A stretch of DNA of 64,000 nucleotides from positions 1 to 64,000 of the forward strand of contig NZ_JAFCGY010000022.1 in NCBI RefSeq assembly GCF_016836705.1, given 5' to 3'. The position numbers were made by a program, and so were the translations under genes. This stretch comes from Mesorhizobium caraganae (GTDB taxonomy: Bacteria; Pseudomonadota; Alphaproteobacteria; Rhizobiales; Rhizobiaceae). Positions 17,643 through 25,339 of the stretch are shown here, piece by piece; the stretch's first letter is position 1, and every line of letters starts with the position of its first letter. The notes under the pieces were generated by a model. The model was not told the origin of the DNA. It saw nothing but the letters and a program-made list of their open reading frames with translations, and searched no databases.

Positions 17643-18668
17643 TCAGCTCTTGCCTGTCGGTTTCTGTTTGGCGGCCTTGGCATAGGCTTCGCTGAAATAG
17701 GTGAGGAATATGTCCAGGAGGCCGTTTTCGTGGGCTTCCTCCTTGGCTCGCCAGGTCGCGACCAGCGCATCCCAGGCGCGCGTCTTCTTCGAGGCAAAGG
17801 AAGATGGCGGCAGTTTCTTGGCGATCGCCTCGGGCGACAAATCGTCGAGCAGCCGCGCCAGCGCTGCCTGCATGGCGGCGAAGGTGGCGAACTCATGCGT
17901 CTTGAGGTCGTGGAAGGCGTCTTCGATGCTGTGCCTGGCATCGAGATAGCCTGCCCTGCGGCGCGCGAACATGATGTCGAGGATTTCGTCGGTCCCGGGC
18001 ACGAACTTCAGCGGGTTGTTGTCGGCGGCGTTGATCATCGTGCGATCGCTGGTCTTGGCCAGGACTTTCGCCGCAGCGCGCGCCTTCAACAGCAGCACCA
18101 GTTCGTCGACGACGATCCGCAATACGGCGCCGATCTCGCCTGCCACCTCATTCGGCTGGCGCTGCAGAAGCACTTCCGGCGGGATTCCGGCGCCGATGGC
18201 AATCGCGCGCAGGATCTCGTCGGCTTGCTGTGGCCGGCTGGAGACCGAAGCCGGTGGCGCGGGTGGTGACCGTGGCGCAGCGACATGGTCCGGAAAGGAT
18301 CCGGCGACCGGCATCTGCCGTTGCGTCGAGCCATGGCCGCCGAAGGCCGCGTTGCCGTCATCGATCGAAACCGAGACGATATAGCGCCCGATCCGGAGCC
18401 GGTCGCCTTGCGCAAGCCGGTGCGGGCCGGCCAGGCGCTGGCTCGAGCCGTTGACGAAGGTGCCGTTGCGCGAGACGTCGTAGAGAAAAAAAGCGCCGCC
18501 TTCATAGCGGATTTCGCAGTGCCGGCCGGAGATGAATTTGTCCGGATCGGGCAAGGTCCAGGCGCAGTGCTCGCGCCCGATCTCGAAGCCGCGGTCGCGC
18601 GATGCGTAACCGAGCGGCAGCCCGGCAGGCAGGACATCGACATTGCTGATCTGCAGACTGATGAACAT
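17643..18668 (-). CDS. tagH: TagH-type FHA-domain protein, first copy
   Basis: 341 residues from the ATG at 18668. The in-frame ATG at 18701 would add 11 residues and has a GGA nearby, so the start is open. The N-terminal FHA domain (about 1-95) shows GREHCAWTLPD, SGRHCEIRYEGG and SRNGTFVNG, the phosphothreonine-binding residues. A variable linker leads to the T6SS-specific C-terminal region (about 190-340) with NPLKFVPGTDEIL. In other systems the FHA protein is the phosphorylated switch for assembly. It is the first gene of the operon that also encodes the kinase and phosphatase, so it is the likeliest substrate. The 272 bases upstream to the divergent vgrG must contain both promoters; I see no sigma-54-type pair at correct spacing. 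Confidence 0.88.
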   Translation of the reverse strand: MFISLQISNVDVLPAGLPLGYASRDRGFEIGREHCAWTLPDPDKFISGRHCEIRYEGGAFFLYDVSRNGTFVNGSSQRLAGPHRLAQGDRLRIGRYIVSVSIDDGNAAFGGHGSTQRQMPVAGSFPDHVAAPRSPPAPPASVSSRPQQADEILRAIAIGAGIPPEVLLQRQPNEVAGEIGAVLRIVVDELVLLLKARAAAKVLAKTSDRTMINAADNNPLKFVPGTDEILDIMFARRRAGYLDARHSIEDAFHDLKTHEFATFAAMQAALARLLDDLSPEAIAKKLPPSSFASKKTRAWDALVATWRAKEEAHENGLLDIFLTYFSEAYAKAAKQKPTGKS

Positions 18669-18940
18669 GCAATATGGCCTGTCGACCGCTGGGGTTCCCA
18701 TTGATCCGATGCGACGCAGTCTAGCAGCTTGCGGGCACAGCGGGAGAGCGGCGTTTCACACGGGCGAAAGCGGCGCAAACAGGGCCTGCCAGCTGCTCGT
18801 CCCCTTTGGTCTGCCACGGAATATGTGGTAGGCTCAACACGGCCTGGGTTGGCAAATTGCGAAAAGTCCCTGAACGTGAGGTCGTTAACACAAGAAGGGC
18901 TTCGAACCTGCCACACTAGCGTCCAGGAGGGGCACGACCC

Positions 18941-21274
18941 ATGCCGAGTGAACAACGCGCCGCACTTGTGCAGACGCCGGTCGGCGCCGAGCTGTTGACC
19001 TTCACGCATCTCGTCGGCCGCGACGAGATCAGCCGCTGCCTTGCCTACACCGTGGGATTTGTCAGCACCAATGCGGATATCGATCCGCTGAAGATGCTGG
19101 GCGGCGTCGTCTCGATCGAAGGCGAGTCCGACCCCAAGCGCTGGTTCAGCGGCCTCATCGCCGAGTTTCGCCTCACCCGCATCGAAGACCGGTTGGCCTA
19201 TTACGAGGCGATTGTCAGGCCGTGGCTGTGGTTCCTCGGCAACACCACCGACTGCCGCATTTTCCAGGACAAGACCGCCGTCGAGATCGTTGAGGAGATT
19301 TTCTCCAAATATGGCGGCATCGCCAAGTTCGAAAAGCGCCTGCAGGGATCCTATCCGCCGCGCGAATATTGCGTGCAATACGACGAGAGCGACCTCGATT
19401 TCGTCCAGCGGCTGCTCGAGCACGAAGGCATAATGTACTTCTTCGAGCACGCCGAGGGCGAGCACAAACTGATTCTGGCCGACGCCATGAGCAAGCTGAA
19501 GCCGGCGCCGGGCTATGAGACCGTGCTCTATCAGTTCGAAGGACAGGGCTCGCGCCGCGACGTCGAATACATCACCGAGTGGATTCCAGGCAGCGCGGTG
19601 CGCCCGGGCGCCTATGCCCACACCGACTATGATTTCGAGAAGCCAGCCGCTGACCTGATGGCGAAGTCGGCGCAGCCCTTCGGCCACAAGCAGGCCGCAG
19701 GCGAGAACTATCGCCACCCCGGCGCGCATCTGGACGTCGGCCGCGGCGACAGCCTGGCGGCGATCAGGCGCGAGGAAATCCAGGCGCCGCATATGCGCAT
19801 TGCCGCCGTCGGCACCGTGCGCGGCCTGTTCTCCGGCTGCACCTTCAAGCTCGACGGCTTTCCGCGCAAAGACCAGAACAAGGAGTATCTGGTGGTCAGC
19901 GCCGAATACCGGCTGTTCGATCCGGGCTACCGCGCCGGCGTCGACACCGATGGCGAGAATTTCAAGGTCGTGCTCGGCGTAGCGCCGACTTCAGTGCCTT
20001 ATCGGCCGCCAAGGATCACGGCGCGGCCGATCATGCGCGGGCCGCAGACGGCGACGGTCGTCGGTCCGTCCGGCGAGGAGATCTTCACCGACAAATACGC
20101 CAGGGTGAAGGTGCAGTTCCACTGGGACCGCCTAGGCAAGAAGGACCAGAAGAGCTCTTGCTTCGTGCGCGTGTCGCAGACCTGGGCCGGCAGCGGCTGG
20201 GGCTTCATCCAGATTCCCCGCATCGGCCAGGAAGTGATCGTCGATTTCATCGAAGGCAATCCGGATCTGCCGATCATCACCGGCCGGGTCTACAACGCCT
20301 CGCAGATGCCGCCCTACGGACTGCCCGGCAACGCCACGCAGTCGGGCTGGAAATCCAACTCGTCGAAGGGCGGTGGCGGCTACAACGAGCTGATGTTCGA
20401 GGACAAGGCCGGCTCCGAACTGGTCAATTTCCAGGCGCAGAAGGACCATCACCTTCTGATCAAGAATGATCGCAAGAAGCTGGTCCAGCACGACCAGTCC
20501 GACCGAATCGACCACGACGCCAAGCACTCCGTCGGCCACAACCTCGACGAGGACGTCGGCAACAACAAGACGGTCAAAGTCGGCGTCGACCAGACTACCA
20601 ATATCGGGTCGAACGACACCGAGACGGTGGGCAAGAACCGGTCGCTGACGGTCGGGGTCGATGAGACGATCAACATAGGGTCGAACTCGACGGAGACGAT
20701 CGGCGCCAACCACACGCAGACCGTGGCGATCGTTCAGACCATCACAGTGGGTGCGGCGCGAGTCGATTCTGTCGGAGCATCCGAGACCCGAACCGTGGGT
20801 GAGGTGCAGAGCAACACGATCGGCGCCTCGCGCGCGGTGACGGTGGGTGCGGCGCAGTCTCACAGCATAGGTGCGGCCGACAGCTGGCAGATCGGCGCGG
20901 GTCAAACCGTCAGCATCGCCGCCGATCAGAGCGTCACAACCGGCAGCAGCCAGACCTTCAGCATCGGCGCGGCACGCAACGCCAGCATCGCTGCCGACGA
21001 TTCCACGAGTGTCGGCGGTGCGCATTCGCTCGCCGTGGGCAAGGCAAGCTCGATCAGCATCACCGACAACTGCTCCATCAAGGTCGGCAAGAAGCTGGTG
21101 ATCGACGCCGGCGACGAGATCCTGATCCAGACCGGATCGGCCAAGATCATGATGAAGAAGGATGGCTCGATCGCAATCGAGGGCAAGGACATCTCGGTGA
21201 AGGGATCGGGCAAGATCGTCATCAAGGCATCGGGTGACATCACCATGAAGGGCTCGAAGATTGCTGAGAATTAG
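18941..21274 (+). CDS. vgrG: VgrG spike protein (TssI)
   Basis: 777 residues, ATG behind AGGAGG. The gp27-like base occupies residues 1-370, the gp5 OB-fold about 380-470 (VKVQFHWDRLGK, WGFIQIPRIGQEVIVDFIEG), and the rest is a beta-helix needle. From about residue 540 to 720 the needle is built of short repeats of the form T-x-T-V-G-x-x-x (for example NIGSNDTETVG and NIGSNSTETIG). It ends in KDISVKGSGKIVIKASGD and shows no fused effector domain, so it is a structural VgrG that needs a separate tip protein. It forms the trimer on top of the Hcp tube. It leads a plus-strand unit with the DUF6484 and TIGR02270 genes and faces the end of the effector operon. Confidence 0.95.
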   Translation: MPSEQRAALVQTPVGAELLTFTHLVGRDEISRCLAYTVGFVSTNADIDPLKMLGGVVSIEGESDPKRWFSGLIAEFRLTRIEDRLAYYEAIVRPWLWFLGNTTDCRIFQDKTAVEIVEEIFSKYGGIAKFEKRLQGSYPPREYCVQYDESDLDFVQRLLEHEGIMYFFEHAEGEHKLILADAMSKLKPAPGYETVLYQFEGQGSRRDVEYITEWIPGSAVRPGAYAHTDYDFEKPAADLMAKSAQPFGHKQAAGENYRHPGAHLDVGRGDSLAAIRREEIQAPHMRIAAVGTVRGLFSGCTFKLDGFPRKDQNKEYLVVSAEYRLFDPGYRAGVDTDGENFKVVLGVAPTSVPYRPPRITARPIMRGPQTATVVGPSGEEIFTDKYARVKVQFHWDRLGKKDQKSSCFVRVSQTWAGSGWGFIQIPRIGQEVIVDFIEGNPDLPIITGRVYNASQMPPYGLPGNATQSGWKSNSSKGGGGYNELMFEDKAGSELVNFQAQKDHHLLIKNDRKKLVQHDQSDRIDHDAKHSVGHNLDEDVGNNKTVKVGVDQTTNIGSNDTETVGKNRSLTVGVDETINIGSNSTETIGANHTQTVAIVQTITVGAARVDSVGASETRTVGEVQSNTIGASRAVTVGAAQSHSIGAADSWQIGAGQTVSIAADQSVTTGSSQTFSIGAARNASIAADDSTSVGGAHSLAVGKASSISITDNCSIKVGKKLVIDAGDEILIQTGSAKIMMKKDGSIAIEGKDISVKGSGKIVIKASGDITMKGSKIAEN

Positions 21275-21282
21275 GAGGACGC

Positions 21283-21708
21283 ATGGCAAGGGTTCGTGAT
21301 CGCATCAAAGGTGTCGTCATTGGCCAGTTTCTTGGCTTTGATGACGAAGGGCCGCTGGTCGTTTTCCCCGGCAATCCGAAGGAGACGGCGTTGCCGGCAC
21401 GCAGTTTGGCCGCGTTGAGCTCTGACATGATCGGGCAGGAGGTCGCGCTGCTGTTCGAGGATGGCAACCCGCAAAAGCCGCTGATCGTCGGCCGCATAGT
21501 CGAGCCCACCAAGAAGTCGTCCGGGGCTCAGGTCTTTCGCGACGGCGAGCGTGTGCGCATCCACGCCGAGGAGCGGCTCGAACTCCGCTGCGGCAAGGCC
21601 ACGATCCTGATGGAGGCGGATGGCCGCATCACCATCCGCGGCACGTATGTCGCCAGCCATGCAAGCGAGGCCAACCGTATGCGCGGCGGGTCGATCAGTC
21701 TGAATTGA
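21283..21708 (+). CDS. DUF6484 domain protein, T6SS-associated
   Basis: 141 residues starting eight bases after vgrG. The N-terminal 70 residues (RIKGVVIGQFLGFDDEGPLV, then GQEVALLFEDGNPQKPLIVG) have the OB-fold-like pattern seen in VgrG gp5 regions and in DUF6484, and the C-terminal part (LELRCGKATILMEADGRITI) resembles one turn of the VgrG beta-helix base. It reads like a miniature VgrG lacking gp27. Proteins of this family commonly follow vgrG and precede TIGR02270 genes. It may cap or extend the spike or act as adaptor; no experiment known to me settles this. The spacing indicates the same transcript as vgrG. Confidence 0.8.
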   Translation: MARVRDRIKGVVIGQFLGFDDEGPLVVFPGNPKETALPARSLAALSSDMIGQEVALLFEDGNPQKPLIVGRIVEPTKKSSGAQVFRDGERVRIHAEERLELRCGKATILMEADGRITIRGTYVASHASEANRMRGGSISLN

Positions 21709-21715
21709 CAATGAG

Positions 21716-22798
21716 ATGATGGCCGCTGCGAGATTGAACCAACCGGATATCAGGGTGCAGGAGCAGATTCTCCCCAATATTGTGCGCCAGCACGTGGAGC
21801 AGGCGGCGTTCTTCTGGGCGCAGCGCGACATGCTGGCGGCGCAGGAACCACCGGACAAGAAGGTCATCGCGGGCATTGATCGGCGACTGGAGGCTAATCT
21901 CGACGCCTTGCGCATCGCTGGTCCGGCTGTCTGGCCATTTCTCATCGCTGCCTATGAGGACTTTCCCGAGAAGGGCGAACTGTTCCTCTATGGCTGGGTG
22001 GCAATCGAGCAGAGGGATGGGGGACGCATTCTCGAAGCTGTCGAGTTGGGCAGGACGCGGGAGGACGAGGCACGCGGGTTGGTCGGCGCGCTCGCATGGC
22101 ACGAGGCCAAAGCGATTGGACCGCTGGTGCGCAGGTGGATAGCGTCCAAGGATGAGTTCAAGCGCTATCTTGCGGTTTCCGCATGCCTGGACCATGGCGT
22201 CGATCCAAAGGATCTTCTGACCCGGCTCATACGCGATCCGGATATGCGCGTGCGCGCCGCCAGCCTGCGCCTTGTCGGCAAGCTAAAGCGCGCCGACCTA
22301 GCACGCGAGGTCGTCGCAGCATTGGAATCCCGAGACGAGCCGGTGCGGCTCTGGAGCGCCTGGGCGCTCGCCGAACTCGGCTACGCCGTTCAGGCACGGC
22401 CCGTACTGCAAAAGCAGGTCCTGGCAAACGGGCCTGACGCGCTGACCGCCTTGCGCGCCATGGTGAAGATCGGGCCCGACAAGGATGTCCGTGCCTTTAT
22501 GGGCGGGCTGCTGAAATCACCCGACACCGCGCCGCTTGCGGTGCGTGGCGCTGGTATGCTGGGCGACCGCACTGTCTTGAACTGGCTCATTCACCAGATG
22601 CGCAGCCCGGCGCTTGCCGTGGCGGCGGGCGGCGCATTGCTGGAGCTTTTTCCAGAGGCCCGCGATGCGGATCTCTTGACACTCGACCCAGCGGAAATAG
22701 GTCAGGCGTTCGAGGACTATTTCGGCGATTTTGGCCCTAATGTGCCTGTGGCGGACAGGGTGATGACGTGGGCAAGCGCGGCTGCTCTTCTTGGCTGA
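21716..22798 (+). CDS. TIGR02270 family protein with HEAT-like repeats
   Basis: 360 residues, seven bases after the DUF6484 gene, with two adjacent ATG codons (21716 and 21719). It starts with a conserved segment (QHVEQAAFFWAQRDML) and continues as paired helices of HEAT type (for example DPDMRVRAASLRLVGKLKRA, then SRDEPVRLWSAWALAELG). The family is restricted to T6SS loci, next to vgrG and DUF6484, and is of unknown function; a scaffold or effector-adaptor role is inferred. No signal peptide or membrane segment. It ends 61 bases from the convergent DUF3396 immunity gene, with no obvious terminator between them. Confidence 0.75.
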   Translation: MMAAARLNQPDIRVQEQILPNIVRQHVEQAAFFWAQRDMLAAQEPPDKKVIAGIDRRLEANLDALRIAGPAVWPFLIAAYEDFPEKGELFLYGWVAIEQRDGGRILEAVELGRTREDEARGLVGALAWHEAKAIGPLVRRWIASKDEFKRYLAVSACLDHGVDPKDLLTRLIRDPDMRVRAASLRLVGKLKRADLAREVVAALESRDEPVRLWSAWALAELGYAVQARPVLQKQVLANGPDALTALRAMVKIGPDKDVRAFMGGLLKSPDTAPLAVRGAGMLGDRTVLNWLIHQMRSPALAVAAGGALLELFPEARDADLLTLDPAEIGQAFEDYFGDFGPNVPVADRVMTWASAAALLG

Positions 22799-22858
22799 CT
22801 GAAGCTGCTCGGAGCGGTTCACTTTCACGGCTGTAGCGCCGTCGTGATTGCAAGGGTG

Positions 22859-23803
22859 CTATGCAGACGTCCAGGCATTCGGTGCAGCAAAACGATGGAT
22901 CCAGGCCACCGTGCATCCCTTCTCTGCGAACGGTCCTTCGAATTCAGTGATTTCGGTCAACAAGACAGGATCGAGGAGAACCCCGGCTGCGAAATAGGAG
23001 GCCAATTCGGGCTCAAGGCGGTGCCGGTCACCCAGGATGGGTTTCTCCCCAAGTTGAAGGAGTGCACCGGACCCACAGGGCTTAAGCACTGTGCCTGGGA
23101 TCTTCAAGGACTGTCGCTGAGCCTCGAGCTTCGGATCGGCCAGGAACTTGGCGCCGATGAACGTGAGCCAGGAGATCGCTTTCATGCCATTGTGCATAGA
23201 CGGCAAGGCTGCGTTCAAATCCTCGACGTCGACGGCCCAGTAACGTTTCGCCCACGGGAAAATCTGGGCGAAAGCGGTCCCCTTGAAGTAGGGGTCGTAC
23301 AGGTGACAAAATCCGGCATGGCCGGATAGATAGTTGATCTGTTTTCCCAATTCGTTGGCCAGGCTTGCCACCAGGGCCGGCGCCGTGTCCCAAGGAAAGA
23401 GAAACCGGTAGAAGACATGCTCCGGTTGATCTGCCTGGTGTGCCAGGCGGTAGATGCAAGCGCTCCAGCTTTGCGAGAGCTTCCCGTCCCAGACGCGAAA
23501 TTCCGTCCGCCACCCCCGGACGGTTCGATGGCGGATACGGCGCAGGAACGGAAAGACCGCCTCGTCCGAAAGCGGAGCGTCAATGTAGTCGCCGGCCGGT
23601 AGCAATTTGAAGCCGATATCGGGCGAAGCCTTGACCTTCGTCCAGACGTCTGCCGGCGCGTATTTTCGGTAGATGTCGAGAACCGCCTCCCATTCCGGCA
23701 CCGACAGGCGTTCCGCATAGATCGTCAGGTCGAGCCCGATCTCCAGCAAGGGAGAGTCGAGATCTCCGGGGGAGGGCTGTGTCAGGAGCGCGGGAGACGT
23801 CAT
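22859..23803 (-). CDS. DUF3396 family putative T6SS immunity protein
   Basis: 314 residues, ATG at 23803 with AGGGG upstream. The longer in-frame start at 24007 lies inside the previous gene and is rejected. The family features are visible: LDLTIYAERLSVPEWEAVLD near the start, RTEFRVWDG, FYRFLFPWDT, GHAGFCHLYDP, and the end GCTVAWIHRF. DUF3396 proteins are cytoplasmic immunity proteins encoded beside T6SS toxins. It is the last gene of the main operon, 13 bases after the SUKH gene, so the single DUF4150 toxin is followed by two unrelated immunity proteins. This one may protect against a toxin not encoded here (an orphan immunity gene) or act jointly. No signal peptide. Confidence 0.8.
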   Translation of the reverse strand: MTSPALLTQPSPGDLDSPLLEIGLDLTIYAERLSVPEWEAVLDIYRKYAPADVWTKVKASPDIGFKLLPAGDYIDAPLSDEAVFPFLRRIRHRTVRGWRTEFRVWDGKLSQSWSACIYRLAHQADQPEHVFYRFLFPWDTAPALVASLANELGKQINYLSGHAGFCHLYDPYFKGTAFAQIFPWAKRYWAVDVEDLNAALPSMHNGMKAISWLTFIGAKFLADPKLEAQRQSLKIPGTVLKPCGSGALLQLGEKPILGDRHRLEPELASYFAAGVLLDPVLLTEITEFEGPFAEKGCTVAWIHRFAAPNAWTSA

Positions 23804-23816
23804 CTGGAACCCCTGG

Positions 23817-24374
23817 TTACTCTTTGGGGTCCGGACCCGCGTCCGCCCCCTTCTCGTCCTTGATCCACTCGCGCACCTCGTCGTAATTGCTCTTGAGATA
23901 TGCAGCCATATCCTTATGCCGGGCCAATTCTCCCTCTTCGTAGGTGTATTCCACGACATCCATTTCGCCGTCAGCCCGGCGAGTGTCGATGTCGAGGTAA
24001 ACGACAAAGGTGGTATCCGCGCCGCCGACGACCAGCAGATTATCCGGATTGTAGGGGTCTTCGCCCTCGCGCATCATCTTCTTGAAGCTTTTGACGCGGT
24101 CACGAATTTCCTCCTCATGGCGCTGCGCCAGGGACAAGAGGTCGGCTTCGTCCTCCAGCGCTGCCCAGCCATCGTGCAGCAGCAGCATCTCGCGATAGCT
24201 TGGAGGCAGGGCGTAGCCGAGACTGCGTTCGAAGGCCTGTAGCTGCTGCTCGGAGGCTGGCGGCCCGAGGACCTGGTCGGCGGACTGACCAAACGCCACC
24301 TGGTAGAACTCTTCCCGGACCTGATACAGCTTCGAGACCAGAGCCTGTAGCCGTGCACGGATATCCTTGGCCAT
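23817..24374 (-). CDS. SMI1/KNR4 (SUKH) family immunity protein
   Basis: 185 residues from the ATG at 24374; another in-frame ATG at 24383 is possible. The SUKH signature is clear: SEQQLQAFERSLGYALPPSY followed by REMLLLHDGW, then VVGGADTTFVVYLDI. SUKH proteins are the commonest immunity proteins for nuclease-type polymorphic toxins (established by comparative genomics). That fits the nuclease-like C-terminus of the toxin gene just upstream, whose stop lies 14 bases away. Cytoplasmic, acidic at the C-terminus (residues 160-185), which is usual for proteins that cover basic nuclease surfaces. Confidence 0.85.
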   Translation of the reverse strand: MAKDIRARLQALVSKLYQVREEFYQVAFGQSADQVLGPPASEQQLQAFERSLGYALPPSYREMLLLHDGWAALEDEADLLSLAQRHEEEIRDRVKSFKKMMREGEDPYNPDNLLVVGGADTTFVVYLDIDTRRADGEMDVVEYTYEEGELARHKDMAAYLKSNYDEVREWIKDEKGADAGPDPKE

Positions 24375-24388
24375 CGTTCCCATCCCAT

Positions 24389-25339
24389 CTATTTGCAGCA
24401 ATCGAGCGTGACGCCCGTGTGAGCCTTGACCTTTTTCCCGTTTGCGTAGGTAAAATCCGTGGTCTTGAAACCCTTCATCTTCGAACCAATCCATTCGTTC
24501 GGTTTGGACGGCATCATCCTCAGGTTCGCGAAGTCCTTGGTCGCACCGCCCACCTGGATTTCCTTCATGTGATCGGGGCTCATCCCCGGCAATTTGGGTT
24601 TGGCTCCCTGATCCTTCCATCTGTCATGCGCGCATTTGTGGACGAAGTTGTCTTTGATATCGTCGGGCTTAGCGGTGCCTTTGGGAGGAAGCTGGTCGGT
24701 CAGCGCCTTGCGGTAGGCGTTGGCCCCTGCGTTGCCGAGCTTGCGCAAACTCTTTCGCCCGCCCGACCGCGGCGCGTGCGAAGCCTGACGCCGAAAATCG
24801 CCCTGCTTGTTCATCTCCAGGCATTTGGCGCACATGCACTTTATATCGCATTCGCGCTTCTCCTTGTTCCGTTCTTCTTTGTAGTCGGAGCATTTGATAA
24901 TCAGTGGATTGCTGCCGGCCTTGCACACGTCGGGGATAATGCCCGCCATGCAGATCGTGTTGCCGTGGTTCATCTTCAGCTTGTCGCTGAACCGACAGAC
25001 GTTTGACCCGTCCATTTTCACGTCGAAGGAGTACGTAATCCATGTCGCCTCCTTCATGTTGGTGCTCGACACAACGCCGCCGGCGGTTCCCGCCTCATCG
25101 CCTGAGCAGCGACTAAGCTCAGACCCCTTGATGGCGCAGGAGTTTCCATCGACCTTTACCGTCGTCGTGCCGTTGGCCAGGTCGCTGGCGTTCGAGATGA
25201 TGACTGGATAGGGAATAGGGACAGGTCCGCCAGGGCTGGGTGTCTTGCACACGTCGGGAGCCGTGCTCATCGCGAAGTCGGAACTGCCCTTGTGGACGAT
25301 CCCTTGCATCGTGCCGTTGATCTTGACGGTTACCGACAT
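24389..25339 (-). CDS. DUF4150 (PAAR-like) T6SS effector, putative HNH-type nuclease toxin
   Basis: 316 residues; the start overlaps the previous stop (TGATG). The N-terminal 140 residues are a DUF4150 PAAR-like domain (VCKTPSPGGPVPIPYPV, then TMKEATWITYSFDVK-type region and CMAGIIPDVCKAGSNPLI) that should cap the VgrG needle. A short Cys-rich linker follows (CDIKCMCAKC). The C-terminal 110 residues are basic. They contain MSPDHMKEIQVGG, then NLRMMPSKPN, the Asp-His...Gln-x-Gly-Gly...Asn pattern found in HNH/EndoVII-fold nucleases of polymorphic toxins. Nuclease activity is inferred from this motif and the SUKH neighbour. The DUF2169, thiolase-fold, DUF4150 order matches effector modules described in other bacteria, including Agrobacterium. 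Being the only PAAR-like gene here, it may be needed for the spike itself. Confidence 0.75.
   Translation of the reverse strand: MSVTVKINGTMQGIVHKGSSDFAMSTAPDVCKTPSPGGPVPIPYPVIISNASDLANGTTTVKVDGNSCAIKGSELSRCSGDEAGTAGGVVSSTNMKEATWITYSFDVKMDGSNVCRFSDKLKMNHGNTICMAGIIPDVCKAGSNPLIIKCSDYKEERNKEKRECDIKCMCAKCLEMNKQGDFRRQASHAPRSGGRKSLRKLGNAGANAYRKALTDQLPPKGTAKPDDIKDNFVHKCAHDRWKDQGAKPKLPGMSPDHMKEIQVGGATKDFANLRMMPSKPNEWIGSKMKGFKTTDFTYANGKKVKAHTGVTLDCCK

Noticed and set aside
18669..18940. Sigma-54 promoter before vgrG (TTGGCAAATTGCG)
   Set aside because: GG and GC are only six bases apart, not ten, so it is not a valid -24/-12 element.
18086..19792. A minus-strand open frame of 568 codons across vgrG and tagH1
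   Set aside because: It runs through vgrG in antisense and then reads tagH1 in a wrong frame; both real genes are well supported.
20540..21060. Regular short repeats that could suggest a CRISPR or tandem repeat array
   Set aside because: They are protein-level repeats of the VgrG beta-helix, in frame, without constant direct repeats and unique spacers.
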